A stretch of DNA of 64,000 nucleotides from Streptomyces pactum (GTDB lineage: Bacteria; Actinomycetota; Actinomycetes; Streptomycetales; Streptomycetaceae): positions 7,792,001-7,856,000 of the forward strand of contig NZ_CP019724.1 in NCBI RefSeq assembly GCF_002005225.1. Direction: 5' to 3'. Both the position numbers and the translations under genes were made by a program. Under the pieces are notes generated by a model that saw nothing but the letters and a program-made list of their open reading frames with translations, had not been told where the DNA came from and did not search any database. Every line of letters begins with the position of its first letter. Within the stretch, counting starts at the first letter, position 1. Shown in pieces: positions 35,421 to 44,617 of the stretch.

Positions 35421-35514
35421 GGCGGTCCTTCCGGTGTGGTGCGTACGGTGCGGGAGCGGCGGTGCGTGAGTCGCGCCGCCGCCCCGCGGGCCGCCGCATC
35501 GTGTGCTGCCGGTA

Positions 35515-36858
35515 CTACTTCTCGACGGTGAAGCCCTGTTCGGCGCCGTACTTGACGGAGGCCTCCTGCCAGGACTTCAGGCCCTCGGTCAGCGTGGTGT
35601 CCGAGACGTACGCCTTGCCGACGGTGTCGTTGAAGATCGAGTTCGCGTACACCTGGTAGGGCAGGTACGACCAGTCGTCGGCGACGTTCGCGGCCGACTC
35701 GGCGAAGATCTTGTTGGCCTTCTGGCCGCCGAAGTAGGGGAAGGCGGTGTCCTGGAACTTCGTGGACTGCAGGTCCGCGGTGGTCGCCGGGAAGGCGCCG
35801 TTGTCCAGGCGGGTCTGCACGCCCTCGCCCGCGTTCGCGTACTCGACGAAGGCGTACGCCAGCGCCTCGTTCTTGCCGAGCTCGGGCAGGGCGAGCGCGC
35901 TGCCGCCGTTCTCGGCACTGGCGCCGCCTCCCGCGGTCCACTGCGGCAGCGGGGCGACGCGCCAGTCACCGGCGGCGTCCTTGACGCCGGAGGCGAGGTT
36001 GGCGGGCATCCAGGCGCCGGTGGCCAGGGTCGCGATGGTGCCGTCGCCCAGGCCCTTGTACCAGTCGTCGGTCCAGCTCGTGACGGGGGCGAGCAGCTTC
36101 TCGTCGATGAGCTTCTGCCAGGTGTCGGTGAACCTCTTGGCGCCCTGGTCCGAGAAGTCGATCCTCACCTTGGTGCCGTCGACCGTGTAGGGGCGCGAAC
36201 CGGCCTGCCAGAGCATGCTGGTGGCGAACCCGGCGTCGCCGGTGTCGGCGGTGATGTACGCCTTCGGGTCGGCCTCGTGCAGGTCCCGGGCGGCGTCCAG
36301 GTATTCGGCCCAGGTGGTGGGCACCTTGATGTCGTACTTGTCGAAGACCTTCTTGTTGTAGAACAGCGCCATCGGGCCCGAGTCCATCGGCAGGGCGTAG
36401 ACGCCGTCGCCGCCGGCCTTCACACCGTTCCACGGCCCGGGGGAGAACTTGGCGGAGAGCTTCTCCGCGCCGAAGCCCTTGAGGTCGGTGAGCTGCTCGG
36501 TCAGCGCGTACTGGCCCATCGCGTAGTACTCGATCTGCGCGATGTCCGGGACGCCCTTCTTCGCCGATATGGCGTTCTGCAGCGCGGTGTACTGGTCGGC
36601 GTTGGTGCCCGCGTTGACGAGGTCGACCTTGACGCCGGGGTGCTTCTTCTCGAAGTCGGCGGCCACCTGCTTGAGCGTGGGCTCCCATGCCCAGACCGTG
36701 AGGGTGCCGCCCTCCTCGAGAGCCGCCTGGATGTCCGCCTCGGAGACCGACTTCTGGCTCGATCCCCCGTCGTCGGAGCCGCCGCAGGCGGTCGCCCCCA
36801 GGGCGAGGGCGCAGACGAGGCCTATGCCGCGCAGGAGGCGGCGCGAGTGCTTGGGCAT
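35515..36858 (-). CDS. Sugar-binding lipoprotein of ABC importer
   Basis: A 447-residue family 1 extracellular solute-binding protein. The signal peptide has RR near the start (KHSRRLLRG) and the lipobox ATAC, with Cys near residue 25, followed by a Gly/Ser/Asp linker. TLTVWAWEPTLKQVAADFEKKHPGVKVDLVN begins the fold; FYNKKVFDKYDIKVPTTWAEY is the MalE-like hinge region. It should bind galacto-oligosaccharides and deliver them to the two permeases encoded just upstream. Confidence 0.93.
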   Translation of the reverse strand: MPKHSRRLLRGIGLVCALALGATACGGSDDGGSSQKSVSEADIQAALEEGGTLTVWAWEPTLKQVAADFEKKHPGVKVDLVNAGTNADQYTALQNAISAKKGVPDIAQIEYYAMGQYALTEQLTDLKGFGAEKLSAKFSPGPWNGVKAGGDGVYALPMDSGPMALFYNKKVFDKYDIKVPTTWAEYLDAARDLHEADPKAYITADTGDAGFATSMLWQAGSRPYTVDGTKVRIDFSDQGAKRFTDTWQKLIDEKLLAPVTSWTDDWYKGLGDGTIATLATGAWMPANLASGVKDAAGDWRVAPLPQWTAGGGASAENGGSALALPELGKNEALAYAFVEYANAGEGVQTRLDNGAFPATTADLQSTKFQDTAFPYFGGQKANKIFAESAANVADDWSYLPYQVYANSIFNDTVGKAYVSDTTLTEGLKSWQEASVKYGAEQGFTVEK

Positions 36859-36933
36859 GGGATTGCTTCCACTTCTTCGTGGCCGGAACCGGCACCGTTG
36901 AGGGTTGGAGGGGGTTGAGGGAAGGGGCGGGGG

Positions 36934-37884
36934 CTATTCCTTGACGCTTCCGGCGGCGAGTCCGGACTGCCAGTACCTCTGGAGCAGCAGGAAAGCGGCG
37001 ATCAGCGGCAGGATGGTGATGAGCGAGCCGGTGACGACCAGGTTGAAGACGGCCTCGCCGCCCGCGGTCGCGGCCTGGGCGTTCCAACTGTTCAGCCCCA
37101 GGGTCAGCGGATACCAGTCGGGGTCCTTGAGCATGACCAGCGGCAGGAAGTAGTTGTTCCAGGTGGCGACCATGGTGAACAGCAGGACGGTGACGATGCC
37201 GGGTGCCAGCAGCGGCAGGGCGACCTGGAAGAAGGTGCGCACCTCGCCGGCGCCGTCGATGCGGGCGGCCTCCATCAGCTCGGTCGGGACGGCCTCGGTG
37301 GCGAACACCCACATCAGATACAGGCCGAACGGCGAGATCAGGGACGGGATGACCACCGCCCAGGGGGTGTTGGTGAGTCCCATGTTGCTGAACATCAGGA
37401 AGGTGGGCACCGCCAGCGCGGTACCCGGCACGGCCACCGCGCCGATGACGACGGCGAAGACGGCACGCCGCCCGGGGAAGTCGAACTTGGCGAGCGCGTA
37501 GCCGCCGAGCACGGCGAGGAAGGTGGCGCCGCCCGCGCCCAGACCCACGTACAGCAGGGTGTTGAGCAGCCAGCGGGCGAAGACGCCGTCGTCGTACGTG
37601 AACGTCTGGCTGATGTTGTCCCACAGTGCGAAGTCGCCGTCGAACCACAGGCCGAAGGAACGGGACAGTCCCTCCTGCGTCTTGGTGGCGCTGATGGCCA
37701 GCCAGATCAGCGGCACCAGGCTGTACAGCAGCACCAGTGAGGTGAGCACGGTCAGCAGGACACTGCGCCGCGGCTTGTCGGTGGAGTGGCGGCGCCGGGA
37801 CGTACGCAGCCGGGGCACGGAGCCCGGGGTGCCGGACGGGGCGGTCGCGGAACGTTCGGAGACGGTGACGACGGGACTGGTCAT
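36934..37884 (-). CDS. Sugar ABC transporter permease, MalG type
   Basis: A 316-residue membrane protein with six helices after a basic cytoplasmic N-terminus of about 40 residues. The EAA loop that contacts the ATPase reads EAARIDGAGEVRTFFQVALPLLAPG near 205-230. It forms a heterodimer with the MalF-type permease encoded seven bases upstream. No ATPase gene is present in the operon, as usual for Streptomyces sugar importers, which share MsiK. Confidence 0.94.
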   Translation of the reverse strand: MTSPVVTVSERSATAPSGTPGSVPRLRTSRRRHSTDKPRRSVLLTVLTSLVLLYSLVPLIWLAISATKTQEGLSRSFGLWFDGDFALWDNISQTFTYDDGVFARWLLNTLLYVGLGAGGATFLAVLGGYALAKFDFPGRRAVFAVVIGAVAVPGTALAVPTFLMFSNMGLTNTPWAVVIPSLISPFGLYLMWVFATEAVPTELMEAARIDGAGEVRTFFQVALPLLAPGIVTVLLFTMVATWNNYFLPLVMLKDPDWYPLTLGLNSWNAQAATAGGEAVFNLVVTGSLITILPLIAAFLLLQRYWQSGLAAGSVKE

Positions 37885-37891
37885 CGCTGCT

Positions 37892-38818
37892 TCACACTCC
37901 CTTGCGCATGCCGCGTAGCTGGACGACGTAGGCGATGACCATGGTGATCAGCCCCATGACGATGGCGACCGTCGCGGAGTAGTTGTGCTGCTGGCCGTTG
38001 AAGGAGAGCGAGTACGTGTAGTAGTTCGGCGTGTAGTCGGTCGTGATGGCGTTGGGCGCCAGCGGCTGCAGGATGCTGGGCTCGTTGAAGAGCTGGAAGC
38101 TGCCGATGATCGAGAAGATCGTCGCGATCACCAGGGCGCCGCGGATGGCCGGGAGCTTGATGGCGGTGATCACGCGTATCTGCCCGGCGCCGTCGATCTG
38201 GGCCGCCTCGTACAGCGAGTGCGGGATGACCCGCAGCGCCGAGTAGAAGATCAGCATGTTGTAGCCGACGAATTCCCAGGTCACGATGTTGCCGATGGAG
38301 GCCAGCACCAGGTCCGGGGAGAGCGGGTCGGGCAGCGAGACGCCCAGCGCGCTGTTGACGTCGCCGACCAGGCCGAAGCGGGTGCCGTACATGAAGCCCC
38401 ACATCAGGGTGGCCACCACGGCGGGCACGGCGTACGGCAGGAAGATCGAGATGCGGAAGAAGTCCCGGCCGTAGAGGCGTCCGCTGTCCAGTGCCAGGGC
38501 CACCAGCAGGGCGATGCCGAGCATGATCGGCACCTGTACGGCGAGGAAGAGCGAGACCCGGCCGAGCGAGGCCCAGAACCGGTCGTCCTTGAGCGCCTCA
38601 CCGTAGTTGTCCAGGCCGACGAAGGTGGTGCCGCCGATGAGCTGGTCGCGGAAGAGGCTGAGGTAGACGGAGTACGCGATCGGTGCGAGGAACACCAGGG
38701 CGAACACGGCCACGAAGGGGCCGAGGAACCCCCACCCCGTCCAGGAGCGGCCCTCCCGCCTCGCCGGGGGCGGGGCGGGCCGCGGTTCGGCGGCGGCCGG
38801 CGGTTGCAGTGTCGTCAT
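37892..38818 (-). CDS. Sugar ABC transporter permease, MalF type
   Basis: A 308-residue permease, ATG 38818 with GAGGAA upstream. Six membrane helices; the EAA loop is EAAQIDGAGQIRVITAIKLPAIRG. The N-terminus is Pro/Ala-rich and cytoplasmic. It is the first gene of the operon, 32 bases from the nearer LacI operator. This order, permeases before the binding protein, is less common than binding protein first. Confidence 0.93.
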   Translation of the reverse strand: MTTLQPPAAAEPRPAPPPARREGRSWTGWGFLGPFVAVFALVFLAPIAYSVYLSLFRDQLIGGTTFVGLDNYGEALKDDRFWASLGRVSLFLAVQVPIMLGIALLVALALDSGRLYGRDFFRISIFLPYAVPAVVATLMWGFMYGTRFGLVGDVNSALGVSLPDPLSPDLVLASIGNIVTWEFVGYNMLIFYSALRVIPHSLYEAAQIDGAGQIRVITAIKLPAIRGALVIATIFSIIGSFQLFNEPSILQPLAPNAITTDYTPNYYTYSLSFNGQQHNYSATVAIVMGLITMVIAYVVQLRGMRKGV

Positions 38819-38850
38819 GTCGTTCCTCGTCGTCCACGTCCTGGAGCAGC

Positions 38851-38866
38851 ATGTTTGCGTAAACAT
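38851..38866. promoter_or_regulatory. LacI-family operator O1 (imperfect)
   Basis: ATGTTTGCGTAAACAT differs at one base from the perfect palindrome of O2. It lies 32 bases upstream of the first permease start, in a place to block initiation or early elongation of the operon. Confidence 0.85.
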
Positions 38867-38909
38867 CAAGCAGCCGCGGAAGTGCGATTCTGTTGATCGA
38901 TGAGCTGTT

Positions 38910-38925
38910 ATGTTTACGTAAACAT
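38910..38925. promoter_or_regulatory. LacI-family operator O2 (perfect palindrome)
   Basis: ATGTTTACGTAAACAT is a perfect 16-bp palindrome centred 59 bp from O1 in the divergent promoter region. It lies upstream of a TACACT element (38941) that could be the -10 of the regulator gene, which suggests autoregulation. Confidence 0.88.
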
Positions 38926-39018
38926 TTAATGGCGGCATGTCTACACTGCCCCGAGGACGATGGTCAAGGGTCCTTCGGGAGCCGGACTCGGACAGTCGCG
39001 GAGAGGTGGCGAACGGCA

Positions 39019-40086
39019 GTGGACACCGCTGAGGAAGCCGTGGACGCGCGGGACGCGGGTCCACGGCGCCGCCGCGGCGGCCGGGTGCCGACGGCGTCCA
39101 TGGCGGACGTGGCCCGGCTCGCGGGGGTCTCCTCGCAGACCGTCTCCCGCGTCTCCAACGGCTACGCCGGAGTGACCGAGGAGACCCGGCGGCAGGTGCT
39201 GGCGGCCATGAAGGAGCTGGGTTACCGGCCCAACAGCGCGGCCCGGGCGCTCAAGCGCGGTGAGTTCCGCACCATCGGCGTCATCACCTTCTCGCTGGCC
39301 ACCACGGGCAACGTGCGCACGCTGGAGGCCATCGCCACCTCGGCGGCGAGCGAGGGGTACGCGGTGACGCTGCTGCCGGTCGCCGTCCCCACCCAGGACG
39401 AGGTGCGAGGCGCGTTCTCGCGGCTGGAGGAGCTCGCCGTCGACGCGGTGATCGTCATCATGGAGGTCCACCTCCTGGACGCGGCGACCCTCAAACTGCC
39501 GCCCCACGTGCAGGTCGTGGTGGTCGACTCCGACGCAGGCGACCACTACACGGTCGTCGACACCGACCAGGCCGGCGGCAGCCGCACCGCGGTGCGCCAT
39601 CTGCTGGACCTCGGGCACGACACGGTGTGGCACCTGGGCGGCCCCGAGGGCTCCTTCGCCGCCCAGCGGCGAGCCGACGCCTGGCGGTACACGCTCGCCG
39701 AGGCCGGCCGTACCCCGCCGCCCCTGACCCGGGGCGACTGGTCGGCGGAGTCCGGTTACCGGGCCGGCCTGGAACTCGCCGCCCGCCAGGAGTGCACGGC
39801 CGTCTTCGCGGCCAACGACCAGATGGCCCTCGGTCTGATGCGCGCCCTGCACGAACGCGGGCGGCGGGTGCCCGAGGACGTCAGCGTCATCGGGTTCGAC
39901 GACATCGCCGAGGCCGGCTCCTTCCTGCCGCCGCTGACCACCGTCCACCAGGACTTCGCCGAGGTGGGCCGGCTGTGTGTCGAGGCCGTGCTGCGCAAGA
40001 TGCGCCAGGACGGCCCGGAGCGGGGCACGACGCTCGTGCCGACCCGGCTGGTGACCCGGGCGAGCACGGCGGCGCCGCCGACGTAG
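39019..40086 (+). CDS. LacI-family transcriptional regulator of the galactan operon
   Basis: A 355-residue repressor. GTG 39019 is chosen over earlier in-frame codons because upstream residues look non-coding and overlap the operator region; the exact start is not certain. The helix-turn-helix (SMADVARLAGVSSQTVSRVSNG) spans residues 28-50, with the hinge helix near NSAARALKRG. Residues 88-350 form the sugar-binding type 1 periplasmic fold. It is divergent from the galactan operon and the natural ligand of the two operators. The inducer is likely a beta-1,6-galacto-oligosaccharide or galactose. Confidence 0.9.
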   Translation: MDTAEEAVDARDAGPRRRRGGRVPTASMADVARLAGVSSQTVSRVSNGYAGVTEETRRQVLAAMKELGYRPNSAARALKRGEFRTIGVITFSLATTGNVRTLEAIATSAASEGYAVTLLPVAVPTQDEVRGAFSRLEELAVDAVIVIMEVHLLDAATLKLPPHVQVVVVDSDAGDHYTVVDTDQAGGSRTAVRHLLDLGHDTVWHLGGPEGSFAAQRRADAWRYTLAEAGRTPPPLTRGDWSAESGYRAGLELAARQECTAVFAANDQMALGLMRALHERGRRVPEDVSVIGFDDIAEAGSFLPPLTTVHQDFAEVGRLCVEAVLRKMRQDGPERGTTLVPTRLVTRASTAAPPT

Positions 40087-40391
40087 GGGCGCGTGTCCGT
40101 GGGGCGGGCCGGGCCGGGCTCCGGCGGCGGCCGGGAGGCGAGGGGCCGGAGCGGCGCCGTGCGCCGTCGCAGTGCGATGACGCCGTGATGGGGCGGCGGC
40201 TGGGGGCTGCGGGCAGCGGGTCCGCGGAGACTCCGGCCGTATGACGGCTACCGGCCCAAGGACCGGCCGCCGGGTTCCGCTTCCGTGGGGGTGGCTTTCA
40301 GGGGCCGCAGCGTGTCGCGTGCCTTCTTCTGTCGCGTGCCGCACGCCTTCTGCCGCGTGCCGCGTGCCCTCGGTTCCGCGGCCGGCGGCCG
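40087..40391. other. Intergenic region with short degenerate repeats
   Basis: No gene is seen. Between about 40311 and 40372 the element TG(T/C)CGCGTGCC recurs several times with C-T-T-C spacers, a degenerate tandem array between two convergent genes. Confidence 0.55.
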
Positions 40392-41210
40392 TCAGCCCCC
40401 GAGGAGCCCGCGCCGCAGAAAGGCGCGTGACCGGTCCAGCAGGCGGGAGACGTGCATCTGAGAGATGCCGACGATGTCCGCCACCTGCCGCTGGGTCAGG
40501 GAGTCGACGAAGTACAGCTTCAGGATGGCGCGCTCCCGGGCCGGCAGTTCCGCGACGAGGGTTTTGAGCGCCACCAGGTCGGTGACCAGTTCGAGTCTCG
40601 GGTCGTCCCCGCCGACGGTCTCCGCGAGGGTGAAGCCCTTCCCGGTGCCGCGCTGCTCGTCCACGGACAGGGGGTTGCGTGCCTGGTCCGCCCGCAGGGC
40701 GAGACGCACGTCCTGTTCGTCGATGCCGGTGAGCCGCTGGATGTCCCGGACGGTCCCGCCGTCGGTGTGCCCGGACCTGTTCAGCTCCTCCTGCGCGAGC
40801 CGCACCAGGCGGTGCTTGTCCTGCAGCCGCCGCGGCACATGGACCTGCCAACTGAAGTCCCGCAGATACCGCTTCAGCTCGCCGTCGATGGTGGGCACGG
40901 CATAGGAGAGAAAGGCGTGTCCCAGCCCGGGGTCGTAGCGGTCCACCGCCTTGACGAGCCCGAGGCAGGCCACCTGCTGGAGGTCCTCACGGCTCCGGTC
41001 GGGGGAGCCGTAGCGCCGGGCGATCCGCCGGGCGACCGGCAGGTACGCCGTGATGGCCGCCTCCCGCAGGGCCTCCCGGTCGGCACCCGCGGGACAGGCG
41101 GCCATCCGGTGCACGAGTTCCTCCTCGGGCGTCCGGCCTCCCGCCCCGGCCGGCTCCCGCGCCGCCCCGGCGGAAAACTGCGGCGCGGGGGAAGTGCTGG
41201 TGACAGACAT
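40392..41210 (-). CDS. RNA polymerase sigma factor of the SigB/SigF family
   Basis: A 272-residue group 3 sigma factor. Region 2 includes YLPVARRIARRYGSPDRSREDLQQVACLGLVKAVDRYDP (about 52-90) and region 4 ends with LTQRQVADIVGISQMHVSRLLDRSR (about 236-260). There is no region 1.1. Paralogues in Streptomyces govern osmotic and oxidative stress and spore maturation and are controlled by anti-sigma partners. No anti-sigma gene lies nearby. It is divergent from the PoxB-type operon, which may be part of its regulon. Confidence 0.92.
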   Translation of the reverse strand: MSVTSTSPAPQFSAGAAREPAGAGGRTPEEELVHRMAACPAGADREALREAAITAYLPVARRIARRYGSPDRSREDLQQVACLGLVKAVDRYDPGLGHAFLSYAVPTIDGELKRYLRDFSWQVHVPRRLQDKHRLVRLAQEELNRSGHTDGGTVRDIQRLTGIDEQDVRLALRADQARNPLSVDEQRGTGKGFTLAETVGGDDPRLELVTDLVALKTLVAELPARERAILKLYFVDSLTQRQVADIVGISQMHVSRLLDRSRAFLRRGLLGG

Positions 41211-41453
41211 GCGCGTCCACTTTCCGGTCCATGGTGTGCGGCGCGCGGGAGTCCGTGCGCTCCCGGAGTCCGCGCCCGCGGACCGGCTGGAGCCCGCGCC
41301 TGCGGACGTCGAACGGGTGCCCTTCTTCCTTTGCCCTATGCAAGGGTCGGCCGGTTCCTGGCCGAACGGGTGAGTACCGCCCGGTTTACGGGCTGCCGGG
41401 GAAGGCAACTCCACAAGCCGACCGTCGTCCCCCCACCCGCCCGGGAGAACTCC

Positions 41454-43256
41454 ATGAACCAAGTCGCCGACTATGTGCTCCAGCGTCTGTCCGAGTGGGG
41501 CGTCCAGCGTGTGTACGGCTATCCGGGTGACGGCATCAACGGCTTGCTCGGCGCCTTCGACCGGGCCGACGGCGACCCGGAGTTCATCCAGGCGCGGCAC
41601 GAGGAGATGGCCGCCTTCATGGCCTGCGCGCACGCGAAGTTCACCGGTGAGGTGGGCTGCTGCATCGCCACCTCGGGTCCGGGCGCCGTGCACCTGCTCA
41701 ACGGCCTCTACGACGCCAAGCTCGACCACCAGCCCGTGGTGGCGGTGGTGGGCCAGCAGAAGCGGCTGTCGCTCGGTACCCACTACCAGCAGGAGATCGC
41801 CCTCGACCAGCTCTTCGCGGACGTGTCCGACTACTGCCAGATGGTCGTGCACCCGGGCCAGGCCCGGCACGTGATCGACCGGGCCTTCAAGACCGCGCTG
41901 ACCACCCGGGGCGTCGCCACGATCATCATCCCCAACGACGTGCAGGAGGAGGAGGCCCAGCCCTCCCCGCCCAGGGAGCACGGCTCCGTCTTCTCCAGCG
42001 TGGGCTGGAGCCGGCCCCGGGTCCTGCCCGACCTCGACGAGCTGCGCAAGGCCGCCGACGTCCTCAACGCGGGCGACAAGGTCGCCATGCTGGTCGGCCA
42101 GGGCGCCGCGAAGGCGGAGGCCGAGGTGATGGAGGTGGCCGAACTGCTCGGCGCCGGTGTCGCCAAGGCGCTGCTCGGCCGCGAGGTCCTGCCCGACGAC
42201 CTGCCGTACGTCACCGGGCCCATCGGCCTGCTGGGCAGCAAGGCCAGCGACAAGATGATCCAGGGCTGCGACACCCTGCTGATGGTCGGCAGCAGCTTCC
42301 CGTACTCGGAGTGGCTGCCCGAGGAGGGGCAGGCCCGGGGCGTCGAGATCGACATCGACGGCCGCATGATCGGCATCCGCTACCCCATGGACGCGCATCT
42401 CGTCGGCGACTCCAGGGAGACCCTGCGCGCCCTGATCCCGATGCTCCAGCGCAAGAAGGACCGCGGCTGGCGGGAGAAGATCGAGAAGGACGTCCGGGAG
42501 TGGCACGACCTGTGCGACCGCTGGGCGGGCGAGCACTTCGGCAAGACGATCAACCCCCAGGCCGTGGCCGCCGAACTGTCGCCGCGCCTGCCCGACGGCG
42601 CCATCCTCACGGCGGACTCCGGCTCGGGCACCAACTGGTGGGCCCGGCACCTCAAGCTGCGCGAGGGCATGCGGGCCTCGCTGTCCGGCACGCTGGCGAC
42701 GATGGGCCCGGGCACGCCGTACGCCATCGCGGCCCGGTTCGCGTATCCCGACCGGCCGGTGATCGCCTTCATCGGTGACGGCGCGTTCCAGATGAACGGC
42801 ATGAACGAGATGATCACCGTCAAGCGGTATCTGGACCGCCTGACCGGTACGGCCCCGCTCATCTTCTGCGTGTTCAACAACCAGGACCTCAACCAGGTCA
42901 CCTGGGAGCAGCGCGCCATGGCCGGCGATCCCAAGTACCCCGGTTCGCAGGACATCCCCGACGTCCCCTACGCCGCCTACGCCGAACTCCTCGGCCTCAA
43001 GGGCATCGTCTGCGCCGACCCCAAGAAGGTCGGTTCGGCCTGGGACGAGGCACTCGCCGCCGACCGGCCGGTGGTCCTGGAGTTCAAGGTGGACGCGGAG
43101 ATCGCGCCGATCCCGCCGCACATCATGAAGGAGCAGGGCAAGAAGGCCGTCAAGGCCGCGCTGCACGACCCGGAAGCCACCGGCATCGCCACCAAGGGCG
43201 TACGCCAGAAGCTCACCGAGTACGCCGAGCACCTCCCCGGCCGGGGGAAGAAGTGA
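41454..43256 (+). CDS. poxB: Thiamine-diphosphate-dependent pyruvate oxidase/dehydrogenase (PoxB type)
   Basis: A 600-residue enzyme of the acetolactate-synthase/pyruvate-oxidase superfamily with GGGAG before ATG 41454. The three domains are visible: PYR (1-180, with catalytic Glu in RHEEMAAF), central FAD-type domain (185-340) and PP domain, where the TPP motif is GDGAFQMNGMN ... CVFNN (about 443-477). It most resembles quinone-linked PoxB, which decarboxylates pyruvate to acetate at the membrane. The C-terminal part has no obvious amphipathic lipid-binding helix, so another acceptor is possible. It is coupled to the next gene. Confidence 0.82.
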   Translation: MNQVADYVLQRLSEWGVQRVYGYPGDGINGLLGAFDRADGDPEFIQARHEEMAAFMACAHAKFTGEVGCCIATSGPGAVHLLNGLYDAKLDHQPVVAVVGQQKRLSLGTHYQQEIALDQLFADVSDYCQMVVHPGQARHVIDRAFKTALTTRGVATIIIPNDVQEEEAQPSPPREHGSVFSSVGWSRPRVLPDLDELRKAADVLNAGDKVAMLVGQGAAKAEAEVMEVAELLGAGVAKALLGREVLPDDLPYVTGPIGLLGSKASDKMIQGCDTLLMVGSSFPYSEWLPEEGQARGVEIDIDGRMIGIRYPMDAHLVGDSRETLRALIPMLQRKKDRGWREKIEKDVREWHDLCDRWAGEHFGKTINPQAVAAELSPRLPDGAILTADSGSGTNWWARHLKLREGMRASLSGTLATMGPGTPYAIAARFAYPDRPVIAFIGDGAFQMNGMNEMITVKRYLDRLTGTAPLIFCVFNNQDLNQVTWEQRAMAGDPKYPGSQDIPDVPYAAYAELLGLKGIVCADPKKVGSAWDEALAADRPVVLEFKVDAEIAPIPPHIMKEQGKKAVKAALHDPEATGIATKGVRQKLTEYAEHLPGRGKK

Positions 43257-44377
43257 GCGGCGGACGGCGGGCCCGGCGAGCCGGACGGCACCGCCGGGCG
43301 GACGGCAGCGAAGTCGTGGTCGTCACCGGGGCGACCGGCGGCGTCGGCCGGGCCACCGCCCGGGCCTTCGGCGCCCGCGGGAGCTCCGTGGCCCTGCTCG
43401 CGCGCGGCGAGCACGCCCTGGAGCGGGCGGCGGCGGAGGTCCGGGAGGGCGGCGGACGCGCGCTGCCCCTGGTGGTGGACGTCTCCGACGCGGCGGCCGT
43501 GGACGCGGCGGCCGCCCGGATCGAGGAGGAACTCGGCCCGATCGACATCTGGGTGAACGCGGCGTTCACGACCGTCTTCGCGCCCGTGCCGGAGGTCAGT
43601 CCGGAGGAGCTGAAACGCGCCACCGAGGTGACCTACTTCGGATTCGTCCACGGCACCCAGGCCGCCCTGCGGCACATGACGCCGCGCGATCGCGGCACCA
43701 TCGTCCAGGTCGGGTCGGCCCTGGCCCAGCGCAGTGTCCCGCTCCAGGCCGTGTACTGCGGGGCCAAGCACGCGATCCAGGGCTTCACCGAGTCCCTGCG
43801 CTGCGAGCTGCTGCACGACCGCAGCGGGGTGCGGGTGACCATGGTCCAGATGCCCGGCCTCAACACACCCCAGTTCGACTGGGTCCTCACCCGGCTGCCC
43901 AGGCACCCGCGCCCGGTGGCTCCCGTGTACCAGCCCGAGGTCGCCGCCGAGGCGGTCCTGTACGCCGCCGACCACCCCGAGCGGCGGGAGTACTGGGTCG
44001 GCGGCTCCACCGTCGCCACCCTGCTCGGCCAGAAGCTCGCCCCGGGACTGCTCGACCGCTACCTGGCCCGGACCGGCTACGACGGGCAGCAGACCGACCA
44101 GCCCGTCGACCCGTCCCGCCCGGTCAACCTCTGGAAGCCGCCGGACGACACCGCACCGGCCGACTACGGAGCGCACGGGATCTTCGACGACGAGGCCCAC
44201 CCGCGCAGCCTCCAGTTCTGGCTCTCCCGTAATCGCCGGCCGCTCGCGATGGCCGCCGCCGTGACCGCAACGGCCGCCGTGGCACTGGCCGACGGCATGC
44301 GCCGACGCTTGCGGGCCGGCGGGACGGAGGCGTCGTTGCGACGGGCCGCGCACGCCGTGCGGGGGCCGTGGGCGTAG
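43253..44377 (+). CDS. Short-chain dehydrogenase with membrane-like C-terminal segment
   Basis: An SDR of 374 residues, longer than classical members. GTG 43253 overlaps the poxB stop in GTGA. After a basic N-terminus comes VVVVTGATGGVGRATARAFG (cofactor site near 21-40), then NAAF at the NAG position, and the active site S (VGSALAQRS) and Y-x3-K (YCGAKHA). Residues 320-350 contain a hydrophobic stretch (LAMAAAVTATAAVALA) that could be a membrane anchor. Such long SDRs with a PoxB partner are seen in actinomycetes; substrate unknown. Confidence 0.82.
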   Translation: MSGGRRARRAGRHRRADGSEVVVVTGATGGVGRATARAFGARGSSVALLARGEHALERAAAEVREGGGRALPLVVDVSDAAAVDAAAARIEEELGPIDIWVNAAFTTVFAPVPEVSPEELKRATEVTYFGFVHGTQAALRHMTPRDRGTIVQVGSALAQRSVPLQAVYCGAKHAIQGFTESLRCELLHDRSGVRVTMVQMPGLNTPQFDWVLTRLPRHPRPVAPVYQPEVAAEAVLYAADHPERREYWVGGSTVATLLGQKLAPGLLDRYLARTGYDGQQTDQPVDPSRPVNLWKPPDDTAPADYGAHGIFDDEAHPRSLQFWLSRNRRPLAMAAAVTATAAVALADGMRRRLRAGGTEASLRRAAHAVRGPWA

Positions 44378-44525
44378 GCCGCCTGTATCCCCGCCCGTCC
44401 GCGGCCCGTCCCCTTCCGGCCCGCCGCGTCCGTCTGTCCCTCCGCTCGACGGCCCTCCGTCTGCCCGTGGCGTCCTCCCGTCGGCCGACTCCGTCCGCCC
44501 TCAGGTTCCGCGGGTCGTCCCGGGG

Positions 44526-44589
44526 CGCCCGGGTCTCCCCGGTCCTCCCGGGGCGCTTGGGCCGCCCGGGTCTCCCCGGTCCTCCCGGG
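44526..44589. repeat. Two-copy repeat with 37-bp period
   Basis: A 27-base core beginning CGCCCGGGTCTCC occurs at 44526-44552 and again at 44563-44589. It lies between convergent genes. Partial further copies (GGGGTCTCC) follow. Confidence 0.75.
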
Positions 44590-44617
44590 CGCCTGGGCCA
44601 CCGGGGTCTCCAGAAGT

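Noticed and set aside
41211..41453. SigB-type promoters between the sigma gene and poxB
   Set aside because: GTTT-like and GGGTA-like pieces occur but their spacing does not fit the consensus.
44164..44601. Collagen-like Gly-x-x frame on the minus strand
   Set aside because: Produced by a 37-bp GC-rich repeat and overlapping the end of the SDR gene; no ribosome site.
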